64,000 bases of DNA, taken from an uncultured Alphaproteobacteria bacterium (GTDB lineage Bacteria > Pseudomonadota > Alphaproteobacteria > HIMB59 > GCA-002718135). The stretch spans positions 163,501-227,500 of the forward strand of contig CACNHX010000002.1 in NCBI GenBank assembly GCA_902620425.1, given 5' to 3'. The notes beneath the pieces are model-generated. The model saw only the letters and a program-made list of their open reading frames with translations. It did no database searches and was not told where the DNA came from. The position numbers and the translations under genes were made by a program. This document shows positions 37,782 through 46,507 of this stretch, one piece after another; position 1 is the first letter of the stretch; each line of letters begins with the position of its first letter.

Positions 37782-38603
37782 AAAATCAAAAGATAATGAA
37801 TCATTAATTACTAAATTTTGATTTTTATTTTTTATTTCATTAACAAAATTAATATTTAATGCTGCAAAAATATTTGAATTTGCTTTTGATACAATTGTAC
37901 CTATTTTTTTATTATCTACTATCAACTCATCTCCCTTTAGCACATCACCACTTTTTATTTTTAAAGCATAAAGTTTTTTCTTTAGTAATCCACGGTATTT
38001 CATTCTTGCAGTAATTTCTTGACCCACATAGCATCCCTTATTCCAATCAATAGCATTTAAATTATCAAAATTATTTTCTAATAATAAAGATTTATTTTCT
38101 AAAATATCAAATGGTGAATAGGGTGTTGTATGATTAATTAAAATTTCATGATATTCTGTTTCATTAATTTCTTTCAATCTCTCTTTTTCAATTAAAATTT
38201 TTTTATCCGTTATAAGTTTTTTACCCAAGTTTATATTTCTAGGATCATTTAAATAAACACTATAATCACCTTCATAATCTATATTAAATAATGAATAAGA
38301 ATTTAGATTATTAATTTCTTTAATTTCTATATCAGAACGAAGTTTGTAAATTTTTAATCGTCCTAATAAATTACTATAAAATTTATCATTTGTTTCAAAA
38401 ATATAGTTTTCATTTATATTGAATATAAAAAAATCTGCTAAAAATTTACCCTGAGGTGTTAATAGACATGAATAAATAATTGATCCATCGTTACATTTTT
38501 CAATGTCATTAGTAATTAAATTTTGAATAAATGATTTACTATCTTTTCCAGAAATCTCAAAAAATCTTGAATTCAGATGATGAAAAAAGTATTTATCTTT
38601 CAT
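37773..38603 (-). CDS. ygfZ: Folate-binding protein YgfZ (GcvT-like)
   Basis: YgfZ/IBA57 proteins bind tetrahydrofolate and support iron-sulfur cluster assembly or repair and tRNA modification. The diagnostic motif KGCYVGQEITARMKYRG, with the conserved Cys, lies around residue 190, after the GcvT-like N-terminal domain (FFHHLNSRFFEISGKDSKSFIQNLITND). 276 aa is near the usual 300. The cell also encodes SUF cluster assembly at 55079-60435, the likely functional partner. Divergent from the glycosyltransferase gene over 45 bp. Confidence 0.9.
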   Translation of the reverse strand: MKDKYFFHHLNSRFFEISGKDSKSFIQNLITNDIEKCNDGSIIYSCLLTPQGKFLADFFIFNINENYIFETNDKFYSNLLGRLKIYKLRSDIEIKEINNLNSYSLFNIDYEGDYSVYLNDPRNINLGKKLITDKKILIEKERLKEINETEYHEILINHTTPYSPFDILENKSLLLENNFDNLNAIDWNKGCYVGQEITARMKYRGLLKKKLYALKIKSGDVLKGDELIVDNKKIGTIVSKANSNIFAALNINFVNEIKNKNQNLVINDSLSFDFLN

Positions 38604-38648
38604 AATTATCTAAATATATATTGAATATATTAAAAGTGTAATATTTCT

Positions 38649-39572
38649 GTGAAAATTCTTGTTATTTCGTCAAATCTTATTGGAGATACAATTCTATCTA
38701 CTGGAGTAATAAATTATTTTAGTAAAAAATATCCAGGAACTAAATTTACATTTGTAATTGGTCCATCTGCTAAATCAATTTTCAAAAACTTTAAATCTGT
38801 AGAAACCATAATCACTATTTCAAAAAAAAGATACAATATGCATTGGTTAGATATTATTTCTAATTGTTATGGAAAGAAGTGGGATATAATTATTGATTTT
38901 AGAAGTTCGTTGTTATCATATTTTTTAAAACATAAGCAAAAATTTATTTTTAAAAAAAAATCTAATCTTAACCATGTTCATCAATTATCTAATTGCTTTA
39001 AATTTGATTGTTCAGATTTGTTTATTGAGACAAATACAGAAGAAGAAGAAATAGTTACAAAACATTTGTCCGATGATTTTAAATATTTTGTTATATTTCC
39101 AGGTGGAAATTGGAAACCAAAAATTTGGAGTATTAAAAATTATAATTCACTATTAATCAAAATTTTATCTCGAAATAAAAATATTAAATTTATTTTAGTT
39201 GGCTCAAAGTCAGAAGAAGAAAATTATTTAAATGAAATAACAAAAAATATTGATAGTAATATGATAATTAATTTATTTGGTGCATCATTGACTCAAACTG
39301 CTGCTTATATGAAGAAATCAAAATTATTTATTGGAAATGATTCAGGATTATCACATATGGCTTCAGCTACAAAATTAAAGTCTATAGTATTATTTGGCCC
39401 AACAAATGATCTGATTTACGGTCCATTTATGCAAGATTCACAAGTTATAAGAACAAATGAAAGCTATGACTATTTTAAAAGTATAAATATTGATAAAACA
39501 AAGTCCTATATGGACTCTATAAGCGTAGAAAAGATTTATTTTACATTACAAAAAAATAATTATTGTGAATAA
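38649..39572 (+). CDS. Glycosyltransferase family 9 (heptosyltransferase-like)
   Basis: 307 aa starting from a GTG. The N-terminal ILVISSNLIGDTILSTGVINYFSKKYPG is the ADP-heptose:LPS heptosyltransferase pattern (Gly-Asp acceptor loop), and the C-terminal half has VIFPGGNWKPKIWS, GASLTQTAAYMKKSKLFIGNDSGLSHMA and VVLFGPTND-like IVLFGPTND, which bind the nucleotide sugar. It probably adds a sugar in lipopolysaccharide core assembly; donor and acceptor are not determinable. Its end overlaps the GTG start of pyrC by eight bases. Confidence 0.88.
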   Translation: MKILVISSNLIGDTILSTGVINYFSKKYPGTKFTFVIGPSAKSIFKNFKSVETIITISKKRYNMHWLDIISNCYGKKWDIIIDFRSSLLSYFLKHKQKFIFKKKSNLNHVHQLSNCFKFDCSDLFIETNTEEEEIVTKHLSDDFKYFVIFPGGNWKPKIWSIKNYNSLLIKILSRNKNIKFILVGSKSEEENYLNEITKNIDSNMIINLFGASLTQTAAYMKKSKLFIGNDSGLSHMASATKLKSIVLFGPTNDLIYGPFMQDSQVIRTNESYDYFKSINIDKTKSYMDSISVEKIYFTLQKNNYCE

Positions 39573-40599
39573 AAATATTGAAATAATTCAGCCTGATGAT
39601 TGGCATGTACATTTTAGAGAAGGCGACATGTTAGAAATGGTTACTAATTTCTCCTCAAGAATAAATAATAGATGTGTGGCAATGCCAAATACAGAAATCC
39701 CCATAACAGATACTAATAAAGCCTCTGCTTATAGAAAGCTTTTAATTAAAGCATCTGGTAATAATTTTGAACCACTTATACCTTGTTATTTAAATGAAAA
39801 TTTAGATTTAGAAGATTTTAGAAAAGGTATGCAAAATAAAATTTTCTTTGGGTCTAAACTTTATCCCTCAAATGCAACTACAAACTCAAGTCATGGGGTG
39901 AGTGACATTTCAAAAATCTTTAAATTTTTAGAAATTTTAGAAGAAGAAAAAAGTCCATTACTAATACACGGTGAAAAAGTAGCTGAAGATATAGATATTT
40001 TTGATAGAGAAAAATATTTTATAGATGATGAATTAAGCATTATTAGAAAAAAATTCCCCCTTTTAAAAATCACACTTGAACATGTATCAACTTCATATGG
40101 AGTTAATTATGTGAAAGAAAATGAAAATATTGCAGGAACAATTACACCTCACCACATGCTTTTAACAAAAAAAGATGTATTTCATGATGATTCTATTAAT
40201 CCTCACCATTTTTGTATGCCAGTTGTTAAAAACGAAACAGATTTAATAGAATTAAGAAAAGCTGCATGTCACAATAATTCCAAATTTTTTTTAGGTACGG
40301 ACTCAGCACCACATCCAATTCAAGAAAAAAAACCAGATATGTCATCTAAGCCAGGAATATTTTCATCTCCTTGCTCAATAGAATTATATGCAGAAATTTT
40401 TGACCAAGAAAATGCAATTGATAAGTTAGAGATATTTTGTTCAATTAATGGTGCAAAACATTATAGTTTTCCAATCAATGATAAAAAAATTAAATTAGAA
40501 AAAAAAGAATGGATTATGTCAGAATTATCTAGTTATAATGATATTCAGGTTAAGAATTTTTATGCTAACAAAAAAATTAATTGGAAAGTAGTCCATTAA
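39565..40599 (+). CDS. pyrC: Dihydroorotase (class II)
   Basis: Cyclises carbamoyl aspartate to dihydroorotate in pyrimidine synthesis. The metal-binding PDDWHVHFREGDML is at residues 9-22, KLYPSNATTNSSHG carries the carboxylated Lys, followed by LLIHGE, LEHVSTSYGV and the catalytic Asp in LGTDSAPHPIQEK. 344 aa and the motif pattern fit the E. coli PyrC type. Start is a GTG overlapping the previous gene. No other pyrimidine gene is present in the window. Confidence 0.95.
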   Translation: MNKNIEIIQPDDWHVHFREGDMLEMVTNFSSRINNRCVAMPNTEIPITDTNKASAYRKLLIKASGNNFEPLIPCYLNENLDLEDFRKGMQNKIFFGSKLYPSNATTNSSHGVSDISKIFKFLEILEEEKSPLLIHGEKVAEDIDIFDREKYFIDDELSIIRKKFPLLKITLEHVSTSYGVNYVKENENIAGTITPHHMLLTKKDVFHDDSINPHHFCMPVVKNETDLIELRKAACHNNSKFFLGTDSAPHPIQEKKPDMSSKPGIFSSPCSIELYAEIFDQENAIDKLEIFCSINGAKHYSFPINDKKIKLEKKEWIMSELSSYNDIQVKNFYANKKINWKVVH

Positions 40600-40616
40600 T
40601 CTTTATAGAAATATTA

Positions 40617-40973
40617 ATGTCATTAGGAACAAAAATCTATACTTGGCTTAAGGGAAACTTAGTTGGTAGTGATGATTTAGGGAATAAATATTACTCTAGC
40701 TCCAAAGATTTTAAAGATTTAAAAGCAAAAAGATGGGTAATTTTTAAAGGTGAAATAGAGGCATCAAATATACCACCGCACTGGCATGCTTGGCTGCACA
40801 AATCTATTGATAATCCCCCAATTGACTATTCACATAAATACAAATGGCAAAAAAATCATAAACCAAATATGACTGGTACTAGTGATGCATATTTCCCATC
40901 ATCTCATCCTCTTTCAAAAAATTATGACCCAGAAAAAAAAGAAGAAGAATATAAATCTTGGACTCCTAATTAG
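40617..40973 (+). CDS. NDUFA12-type complex I accessory subunit
   Basis: 118 aa homologous to the 17.2-kDa accessory subunit of NADH:ubiquinone oxidoreductase, found in mitochondria and alphaproteobacteria. Family features are LVGSDDLGNKYYSS, RWVIFKGEIEASNIPPHWHAWLHK and KWQKNHKPNMTGTSDAYFP, then a Pro-rich end. The ATG at 40617 (MSLGTKIYTWLKG) is chosen; an upstream frame adds only residues from the pyrC end. Its last 50 bases overlap the start of the DUF2155 gene in another frame. The stop is TAG. A good marker for an alphaproteobacterial origin. Confidence 0.92.
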   Translation: MSLGTKIYTWLKGNLVGSDDLGNKYYSSSKDFKDLKAKRWVIFKGEIEASNIPPHWHAWLHKSIDNPPIDYSHKYKWQKNHKPNMTGTSDAYFPSSHPLSKNYDPEKKEEEYKSWTPN

Positions 40974-41328
40974 AGTAACATTTTTTTTTCTCCTACCGTT
41001 AATTGTTTCTGCTGAGACTATTGAAAAAAAGTATGCCTCTTTTAAGTTATTAAACAAGACTACTAATAAAGTTTCTACTAAGGATATTTTGGTAAGTTCG
41101 AAAATATCATGGGAAACTTTAAATATTGAAGTTTTGTATTGCGGTAGCACTCCTCCAACTGAAATTCCTGAAGATTATGTTTTGATAGATGTATACGATA
41201 CTATCAATAATGAAAATACTAATATTTATAAAGGCTGGATGATTTCCTCTTCTCCCGATGTTACTCCTTTAGAAAATCCTATTTATGATCTTTGGTTAGT
41301 TGATTGTAGTAATGATAAGACTTCTTGA
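40924..41328 (+). CDS. DUF2155 exported protein
   Basis: 134 aa from the ATG at 40924: a very basic n-region (MTQKKKKKN), a hydrophobic core (RVTFFFLLPLIVSAE) and a mature domain with FKLLNKTTNKVSTKDILVSS, a conserved Cys in IEVLYCGSTPPTEIPEDYV and GWMISSSPDVTPLENPIYDLWLVDC. This is DUF2155, which in alphaproteobacteria usually lies between the NDUFA12-type gene and aat, as here. There is no other start codon before the signal peptide, so the 50-base overlap with the upstream gene is real. Its 3' end overlaps aat on the other strand by 46 bases. Function unknown. Confidence 0.87.
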   Translation: MTQKKKKKNINLGLLIRVTFFFLLPLIVSAETIEKKYASFKLLNKTTNKVSTKDILVSSKISWETLNIEVLYCGSTPPTEIPEDYVLIDVYDTINNENTNIYKGWMISSSPDVTPLENPIYDLWLVDCSNDKTS

Positions 41329-41936
41329 AAATTATTAATTTCTTTAAAAATACTTTCAATTTCTAAATTTTCTTTTAATTTATTTTCATAAATTTCAGTT
41401 TCTATCTCATACGCTCCAAACTGAACTAAATGAGGATTGAAAAACTGTGAATCTAAAATGGAAAAATTATTTTTTTTTAATATTGCTAATAAATAAAGTA
41501 AACAAAACTTACTTGTATTGGTCTTTAAACTAAACATGCTTTCACCAAAAAAACATGATCCTATATGTAAACCGTATAAACCACCAATTAGATTATCCTC
41601 TTCATAACATTCTACACTGTGACATTTACCTATTTTATGTAATTCAATATATGTATCCAAAATAATTTCATTAATCCAAGTATCTTGATCTTTTCTTTTA
41701 ATCTCTTTGCAAAACTCTATAACTTTTGAAAAATTTTGATCAATTTTAAAATTATATTTTGTTTTTTTAAACTCACTAAAAAGTTTTTTTGGATAATGAA
41801 AATTTGAAATTGGAATAATAAATCTTAATTTGGGTTTATAAAATTTTATTTCTTCAGAATACTTACTATCAGCCATCGGAAAGTAAGCTTTTTTATAAAA
41901 TTCTATTAAGCTGTTTAAATCAATTATTTTACTCAA
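41283..41936 (-). CDS. aat: Leucyl/phenylalanyl-tRNA--protein transferase
   Basis: Adds Leu or Phe to proteins with N-terminal Lys or Arg, marking them for ClpAP (N-end rule). Motifs seen: YKKAYFPMADS at the N-terminus, RFIIPISNFHYPKKL, WINEIILDTYIELHKIGKCHSVECYEEDNLIGGLYGLHIG (in parts) and SCFFGESMFS with FFNPHLVQFGAYEI. 217 aa is a normal compact form. It overlaps accC by eight bases and the convergent DUF2155 gene at its 3' end. Confidence 0.94.
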   Translation of the reverse strand: MSKIIDLNSLIEFYKKAYFPMADSKYSEEIKFYKPKLRFIIPISNFHYPKKLFSEFKKTKYNFKIDQNFSKVIEFCKEIKRKDQDTWINEIILDTYIELHKIGKCHSVECYEEDNLIGGLYGLHIGSCFFGESMFSLKTNTSKFCLLYLLAILKKNNFSILDSQFFNPHLVQFGAYEIETEIYENKLKENLEIESIFKEINNFQEVLSLLQSTNQRS

Positions 41937-43260
41937 TTAAATTTGACATAAAATTAATGTTGTAACTTCCTCTTTTAAACTCATCAGTTTGAATAATTTT
42001 TTGATGCAGTTGAATATTAGTATTTATTCCCATAATTACATATTCTTCTAGTGCTCTATTCATTTTTTTTAGTGCTTCTGATCTTGTTGCACCGTAGGTA
42101 ATTAGCTTACCAATCATACTATCATAGTGGGATGGAATTGAGTATCCATCGTAAACAGCTGAGTCTACTCGAATACCTAGGCCTCCAGGTTGGTGATATT
42201 GTGTTATCTTACCAGGTGATGGTATAAAGCTTTCTGGATGTTCGGCATTAATTCGACATTCAATAGAACTACCTTTAAGTTTTATATCTTCTTGTTTTAT
42301 TGTAAGTTTTTCACCGTTAGCGACGAGAATTTGCTCCTTAACAAGATCTATTCCAGTAACCATTTCTGTTACTGGGTGTTCAACTTGTAATCTTGTATTC
42401 ATTTCCATAAAATAAAATTCATTATTTTCATATAAAAATTCTAATGTTCCAACTCCTTCATATCCAATTTCTTTCATAGATTTTCTACAAAGTTCAGAAA
42501 TTTTTTCTCTATTTTCATTTGTTAGAACTGAACTCGGACTTTCTTCAATAAGTTTTTGATGCTTCCTTTGAATTGAGCAATCTCTTTCACCAAGAGTGAC
42601 AACATTTCCAAAAGAATCACAAAGAACTTGAATTTCAATATGTTTAGGAGATGTTAAAAATTTTTCTAAATAAACATTTTCATCATTAAATGATTTTTTT
42701 GCTTCAATTTTTGCTTCATTAATAGCTTTATTTAAATCATCTTCTTCTGTGACAATTCTCATTCCTTTTCCACCACCACCACTCGCTGCTTTTACTATAA
42801 TTGGGTATTTTACTTTTTTTATAAAATCTTCAATTTTATTTTTATCGCTTAAGTCATTTATACCTTGTACTGTTGGCACCCCAGTTTCATCCATTATTTT
42901 TTTTGCATCAATTTTGTTACCCATCATTTTGATATGTTCTGATTTTGGCCCAATAAATTTAATATTGTGTTCTTCAATAATTTCGGCAAACCTTTGATTT
43001 TCACTTAAAAAACCATATCCAGGATGAATTGCATCTACATCAGTTAATGTTGCAGCAGTTATAATTGCAGGTATGTTTAAATAACTAGATTGTGCAGAGG
43101 CTGGTCCGACACAGATACTTTCATCTGCCATTCTTACATGCATTGCATTTTCATCAACATCAGAGTGAATGGCTACAGTTTTTATTCCTAATTCTCTGCA
43201 GGCTCTAAGAACACGTAAAGCAATTTCACCTCTATTAGCAATCAGTATTTTTTTGAACAT
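41929..43260 (-). CDS. accC: Biotin carboxylase subunit of acetyl-CoA carboxylase
   Basis: Carboxylates the biotin on AccB using ATP and bicarbonate, the first step of fatty acid synthesis. ATP-grasp motifs: KILIANRGEIALRVLRACRELGI at the N-terminus, KAASGGGGKGMRIV as the glycine loop, EKFLTSPKHIEIQVLCD, GERDCSIQRKHQKLIEE, and the catalytic YFMEMNTRLQVEHPVTEMVTG (in parts). 443 aa is full length. It overlaps accB by one base; accB and accC are produced together. The carboxyltransferase genes accA and accD are not in the window. Confidence 0.96.
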   Translation of the reverse strand: MFKKILIANRGEIALRVLRACRELGIKTVAIHSDVDENAMHVRMADESICVGPASAQSSYLNIPAIITAATLTDVDAIHPGYGFLSENQRFAEIIEEHNIKFIGPKSEHIKMMGNKIDAKKIMDETGVPTVQGINDLSDKNKIEDFIKKVKYPIIVKAASGGGGKGMRIVTEEDDLNKAINEAKIEAKKSFNDENVYLEKFLTSPKHIEIQVLCDSFGNVVTLGERDCSIQRKHQKLIEESPSSVLTNENREKISELCRKSMKEIGYEGVGTLEFLYENNEFYFMEMNTRLQVEHPVTEMVTGIDLVKEQILVANGEKLTIKQEDIKLKGSSIECRINAEHPESFIPSPGKITQYHQPGGLGIRVDSAVYDGYSIPSHYDSMIGKLITYGATRSEALKKMNRALEEYVIMGINTNIQLHQKIIQTDEFKRGSYNINFMSNLIE

Positions 43261-43706
43261 TATTCAAAAATTATAAGAGTATCACCATATTCAACGGGCT
43301 GGCTATTCAACGTAACTATTTTTTTGATAATACCAGATCTAGGAGCTTTGATTTCATTAAAAGTTTTCATTGCTTCAATTAACAATAAAGTATCACCAGC
43401 TTTAACATGTTGACCAACTTTAACATAAGGTTGCGAATTTGGATCAGCAGAAAGATAAGCTACTCCTACCATTGGAGACTTAACAATATTATCTTCATTT
43501 ACAACATCATTTGTATTTTCAACCTCTTTAATTTCAGTATTTTTTTCTATTTTTTGAACGGAAACATTGTTTCCAACGAAGTCATTTGAGGTAATCTCAA
43601 TTTCATAATCATTTTTTTTTATTTTTATTTTAGCAACACTATTAATTTTTGATTCTTTAACGATTAACTTAATATTTTCTAAATCTGTTTTATCTATTTT
43701 AGTCAT
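43260..43706 (-). CDS. accB: Biotin carboxyl carrier protein of acetyl-CoA carboxylase
   Basis: Carries biotin between AccC and the carboxyltransferase. The C-terminal biotinyl domain has VKSPMVGVAYLSADPNSQPY with the thumb typical of AccB, and the biotinylated Lys in LLIEAMKTFNEI; a flexible acidic linker (residues about 45-70) joins it to the N-terminal helical part LENIKLIVKESKI. The length of 148 aa is typical. It lies two bases after aroQ and overlaps accC by one base, the conserved aroQ-accB-accC order. Confidence 0.95.
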   Translation of the reverse strand: MTKIDKTDLENIKLIVKESKINSVAKIKIKKNDYEIEITSNDFVGNNVSVQKIEKNTEIKEVENTNDVVNEDNIVKSPMVGVAYLSADPNSQPYVKVGQHVKAGDTLLLIEAMKTFNEIKAPRSGIIKKIVTLNSQPVEYGDTLIIFE

Positions 43707-43708
43707 AC

Positions 43709-44146
43709 TTAATTATAAATTAATTTGCATATTGCTTCAATTCCTAGAATATAACTATTTCCACCAAATCCACATATTAAACCATGCACTCCTTCGGAAG
43801 TAATACTTTTTTTTCTATACTCTTCTCTTGAATAAATGTTTGAAAGATGAATTTCTATCTTGGGCTTATTTATTGCCCTTAAAGAATCTAGAATAGCTAT
43901 TGATGAATGAGTAAATGCTGCTGGATTAATAATTAAACCATCAAATTTATCATTTACTTCATGAATTTTATCAATTATTTCCCCTTCATTATTAGATTGA
44001 AAAAATATAATTTCTAGTTTCTTCTCTATACCTTTTTTTTCACAATCAGATTTAATCTTATCTAAACTGTCTTTACCATAAATATCATCTTCTCTATTAC
44101 CTAATAGATTTAGGTTAGGGCCATTAATAATTAATATTTTTTTCAT
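43709..44146 (-). CDS. aroQ: 3-dehydroquinate dehydratase, type II
   Basis: Dehydrates 3-dehydroquinate to 3-dehydroshikimate in aromatic amino acid synthesis. The N-terminal IINGPNLNLLGNREDDIYG carries the flexible loop with the catalytic Tyr-adjacent Arg, followed by FFQSNNEGEIIDKI, IINPAAFTHSSIAI with the substrate Asn, and IEIHLSNIYSREEYRKKS with the catalytic His. 145 aa is the standard dodecameric form. The gene sits between dcd and accB with gaps of one and two bases. Confidence 0.95.
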   Translation of the reverse strand: MKKILIINGPNLNLLGNREDDIYGKDSLDKIKSDCEKKGIEKKLEIIFFQSNNEGEIIDKIHEVNDKFDGLIINPAAFTHSSIAILDSLRAINKPKIEIHLSNIYSREEYRKKSITSEGVHGLICGFGGNSYILGIEAICKLIYN

Positions 44147-44147
44147 T

Positions 44148-45206
44148 CTATTTAAAATGCTTACTTAATTTTAAACCTTGATTTTGATAATTTGATTTAA
44201 TATCTTTTCCGTATACAATATTACTATTTTTGTTCAACTTCTCATATTTAATTCTAGCTATAGTTTGACCATCTTCTAATAAAAAAGGCACTTCATTTGT
44301 TTTTACTTCCAAAACAGCATATGATCCTCTACCTAAACCAAAACCAGGATCAAAAAAACCTGCATAATGTGCTCTGAAGTCTCCAATCCCTGTATCGTAT
44401 GGTATCATTTCTCCAGCTAAATTTGATGGTATCACAACCTTCTCTTTTGATCTCAAAATATAAAATTTGTTTTTTTCAATTACTAATTTTTTATTGTTTT
44501 TTCTAATTACATTCCAAAAATCGTTTATTTTATGAGATTTAATTTTAGAAAAATTAAGAACTGGAGCATGTTTTTTGGCTACGTAAGCAATTATATTTGA
44601 TCCAGCTAGATCAACTGATAACTTTAATCCGTTATCAATTTTAATATTGTCTCTAGTTTGATTTGAAATTTTTCTTTTTTTATTTAGGTTTATTAATTGT
44701 TTATCAGTCAAATAATTATGATTTTTATTTACAAGTCTCAATTGATTTAAAGAATTATTTTTTTTAAAAGATACATCAAATGATCTTGATGTTATTTCTA
44801 AAAATATCTCACCTTTATAATTTTTAGGAATTTTTTCGTATTCTTCTGCATAATCAACAAGTGTTCTACAAAAAATATCTAATCTCCCAGTACTACTTTT
44901 AGGGTTGCAGTGACCAAATATATTATTTTTTAAATTAAGACTTTCATTAAGTTTAACAATGTAAGTCTTGTTTTTTCTAAATATAAATTCTTTACTTAGA
45001 TTTATTTTTTTAATAGCTAAATCTTTCAATCTATCTCTAACTTTAGAATTATAGGATAAGAAGCTATACTTAATTTCATAGCATTCCTCACTTAATGACA
45101 AGTCCATGCTTGATGGTTGTATTTGGTTATTTTTAATATTTTCAGTTATTACGAAATTTTTATTAATTAAATTTATGTAATCTTGATATACTAGAGATCC
45201 GTTCAT
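44148..45206 (-). CDS. dcd: 2'-deoxycytidine 5'-triphosphate deaminase, two-domain type
   Basis: Deaminates dCTP to dUTP for thymidylate supply. At 352 aa it is about twice the size of E. coli Dcd (193) and consists of two dUTPase-fold repeats, as in other alphaproteobacteria. The first half has IQPSSMDLSLSEECYEI and GHCNPKSSTGRLDIFCRTLVDYAEEY; the second has GLKLSVDLAGSNIIAYVAKK, PYDTGIGDFRAHYAGFFDPGFG and ARIKYEKL. Its start overlaps the M48 protease stop by four bases. Confidence 0.88.
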   Translation of the reverse strand: MNGSLVYQDYINLINKNFVITENIKNNQIQPSSMDLSLSEECYEIKYSFLSYNSKVRDRLKDLAIKKINLSKEFIFRKNKTYIVKLNESLNLKNNIFGHCNPKSSTGRLDIFCRTLVDYAEEYEKIPKNYKGEIFLEITSRSFDVSFKKNNSLNQLRLVNKNHNYLTDKQLINLNKKRKISNQTRDNIKIDNGLKLSVDLAGSNIIAYVAKKHAPVLNFSKIKSHKINDFWNVIRKNNKKLVIEKNKFYILRSKEKVVIPSNLAGEMIPYDTGIGDFRAHYAGFFDPGFGLGRGSYAVLEVKTNEVPFLLEDGQTIARIKYEKLNKNSNIVYGKDIKSNYQNQGLKLSKHFK

Positions 45207-46507
45207 TGATTTACATTCTGGATTATAATAACAAGTTTTAATAAATCACTATCATTAGTACTTTTAAAATTTTTTATTTCAATATCAAAAACTTCTTTTT
45301 CAATGTCATTAATTGATAAAAGAAAGTTAAAGAATTGTAACCATTCTTTTTTATTTAATTTTTTTACTAGCTCAAAATATTTTAAGAGAACATTTTTATT
45401 ATTATAAAATTTATATAAAAGATCTTTATTACTTTGAAAAATTATCTCTGTATCATTATTAGATAAATTTTTTATTTCTATATTTTCAAATATTCTAATT
45501 TGAGCATAATAATTTAAAGGATATTTTTCTAAATTTTTTTTATAAAATTTTTTAGCTTCTTTAGTATATCCATAAGAGAATAATATATCTGCTTTAGTTT
45601 CTAGTAGAAAATTATTTTTATTCATTTTAATTAATTTATTTAAATTTTGTAGGGATATTTTTAGATTGCCACTTCTAGCTAATTTAATTGATTCTGCATA
45701 AGTTTTAAAAGGTTCATTTAATTCACTTAAGCCTTCCTCGTTATCACTGTAACCTATGAATTTTGCTCTAATGTAGTTAAATCTTTGATTGTAACTTTCA
45801 TTAAAATTTTTTTCTTTATTTTTTTCGAAGTTTTTTATTAATAAAATCCTATCCTCAAAATATGGATGTGTACTAACTCTTTGTTTCTCTTTTGAAAAAC
45901 CCTGATTTAATAATTTTTGCTCTATTGTTTCTAATAATATTTGAATAGATTTAGAATTTGTTTTTAGTAAATTTAGTGTTTTTAATGCATATAAATCCGC
46001 TTCCATTTCTTGATCTTTACTAAAAGCAATATAATGATTTGATAAAGCGGCTGAAGTTAGAATATTGCCTTGTAACAATTGAGAGGTTTGACTTAATGCT
46101 GATCCAGCTATTACAGATAAAAGGCCTAAGGTATTATATTTTTTAGTATTTTCTATTGTTTTTTTTCTAAGTGCAATATGATTGAGATCTATATGCCCAA
46201 CTTCATGAGCCAATACTGACAATAAAGCGACATAATCTGAGCAATGAATAATTAAGCCAGAATTAATATGAATTACATTATTAATATCTACAAAAGCATT
46301 TATTTCATTACTATTATTTATTTTAAAATTAATTTTCTTATTTATTTTATTTACTGCAGTAATATCTTTAACAATTTCTTTAATAAATTCTTCTGTTTCA
46401 TAATCTAGTATTTGTGAACTATAACTAATGTTTGAAGAAAAAATAAAAAATAATAAATAAATAGATATTTTTTTAAGACCACCATCCACTTTTTTCTTCA
46501 TCTTCAT
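45203..46507 (-). CDS. M48-family metalloprotease with TPR repeats (BepA-like)
   Basis: Periplasmic zinc protease, probably in outer-membrane protein quality control like E. coli BepA. A signal peptide (KKISIYLLFFIFSSNISYS) precedes the M48 domain with HEVGHIDLNH (HExxH) and a second metal-ligand segment, SKDQEMEADLYALKTL. From about residue 265 the sequence is a series of TPR-like helix pairs (ESIKLARSGNLKISLQNLNKLIKMNK). 434 aa fits. The start (46507, or 46501) lies 35 bases inside the end of the RNase E gene in another frame. Confidence 0.88.
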   Translation of the reverse strand: MKMKKKVDGGLKKISIYLLFFIFSSNISYSSQILDYETEEFIKEIVKDITAVNKINKKINFKINNSNEINAFVDINNVIHINSGLIIHCSDYVALLSVLAHEVGHIDLNHIALRKKTIENTKKYNTLGLLSVIAGSALSQTSQLLQGNILTSAALSNHYIAFSKDQEMEADLYALKTLNLLKTNSKSIQILLETIEQKLLNQGFSKEKQRVSTHPYFEDRILLIKNFEKNKEKNFNESYNQRFNYIRAKFIGYSDNEEGLSELNEPFKTYAESIKLARSGNLKISLQNLNKLIKMNKNNFLLETKADILFSYGYTKEAKKFYKKNLEKYPLNYYAQIRIFENIEIKNLSNNDTEIIFQSNKDLLYKFYNNKNVLLKYFELVKKLNKKEWLQFFNFLLSINDIEKEVFDIEIKNFKSTNDSDLLKLVIIIQNVNQ

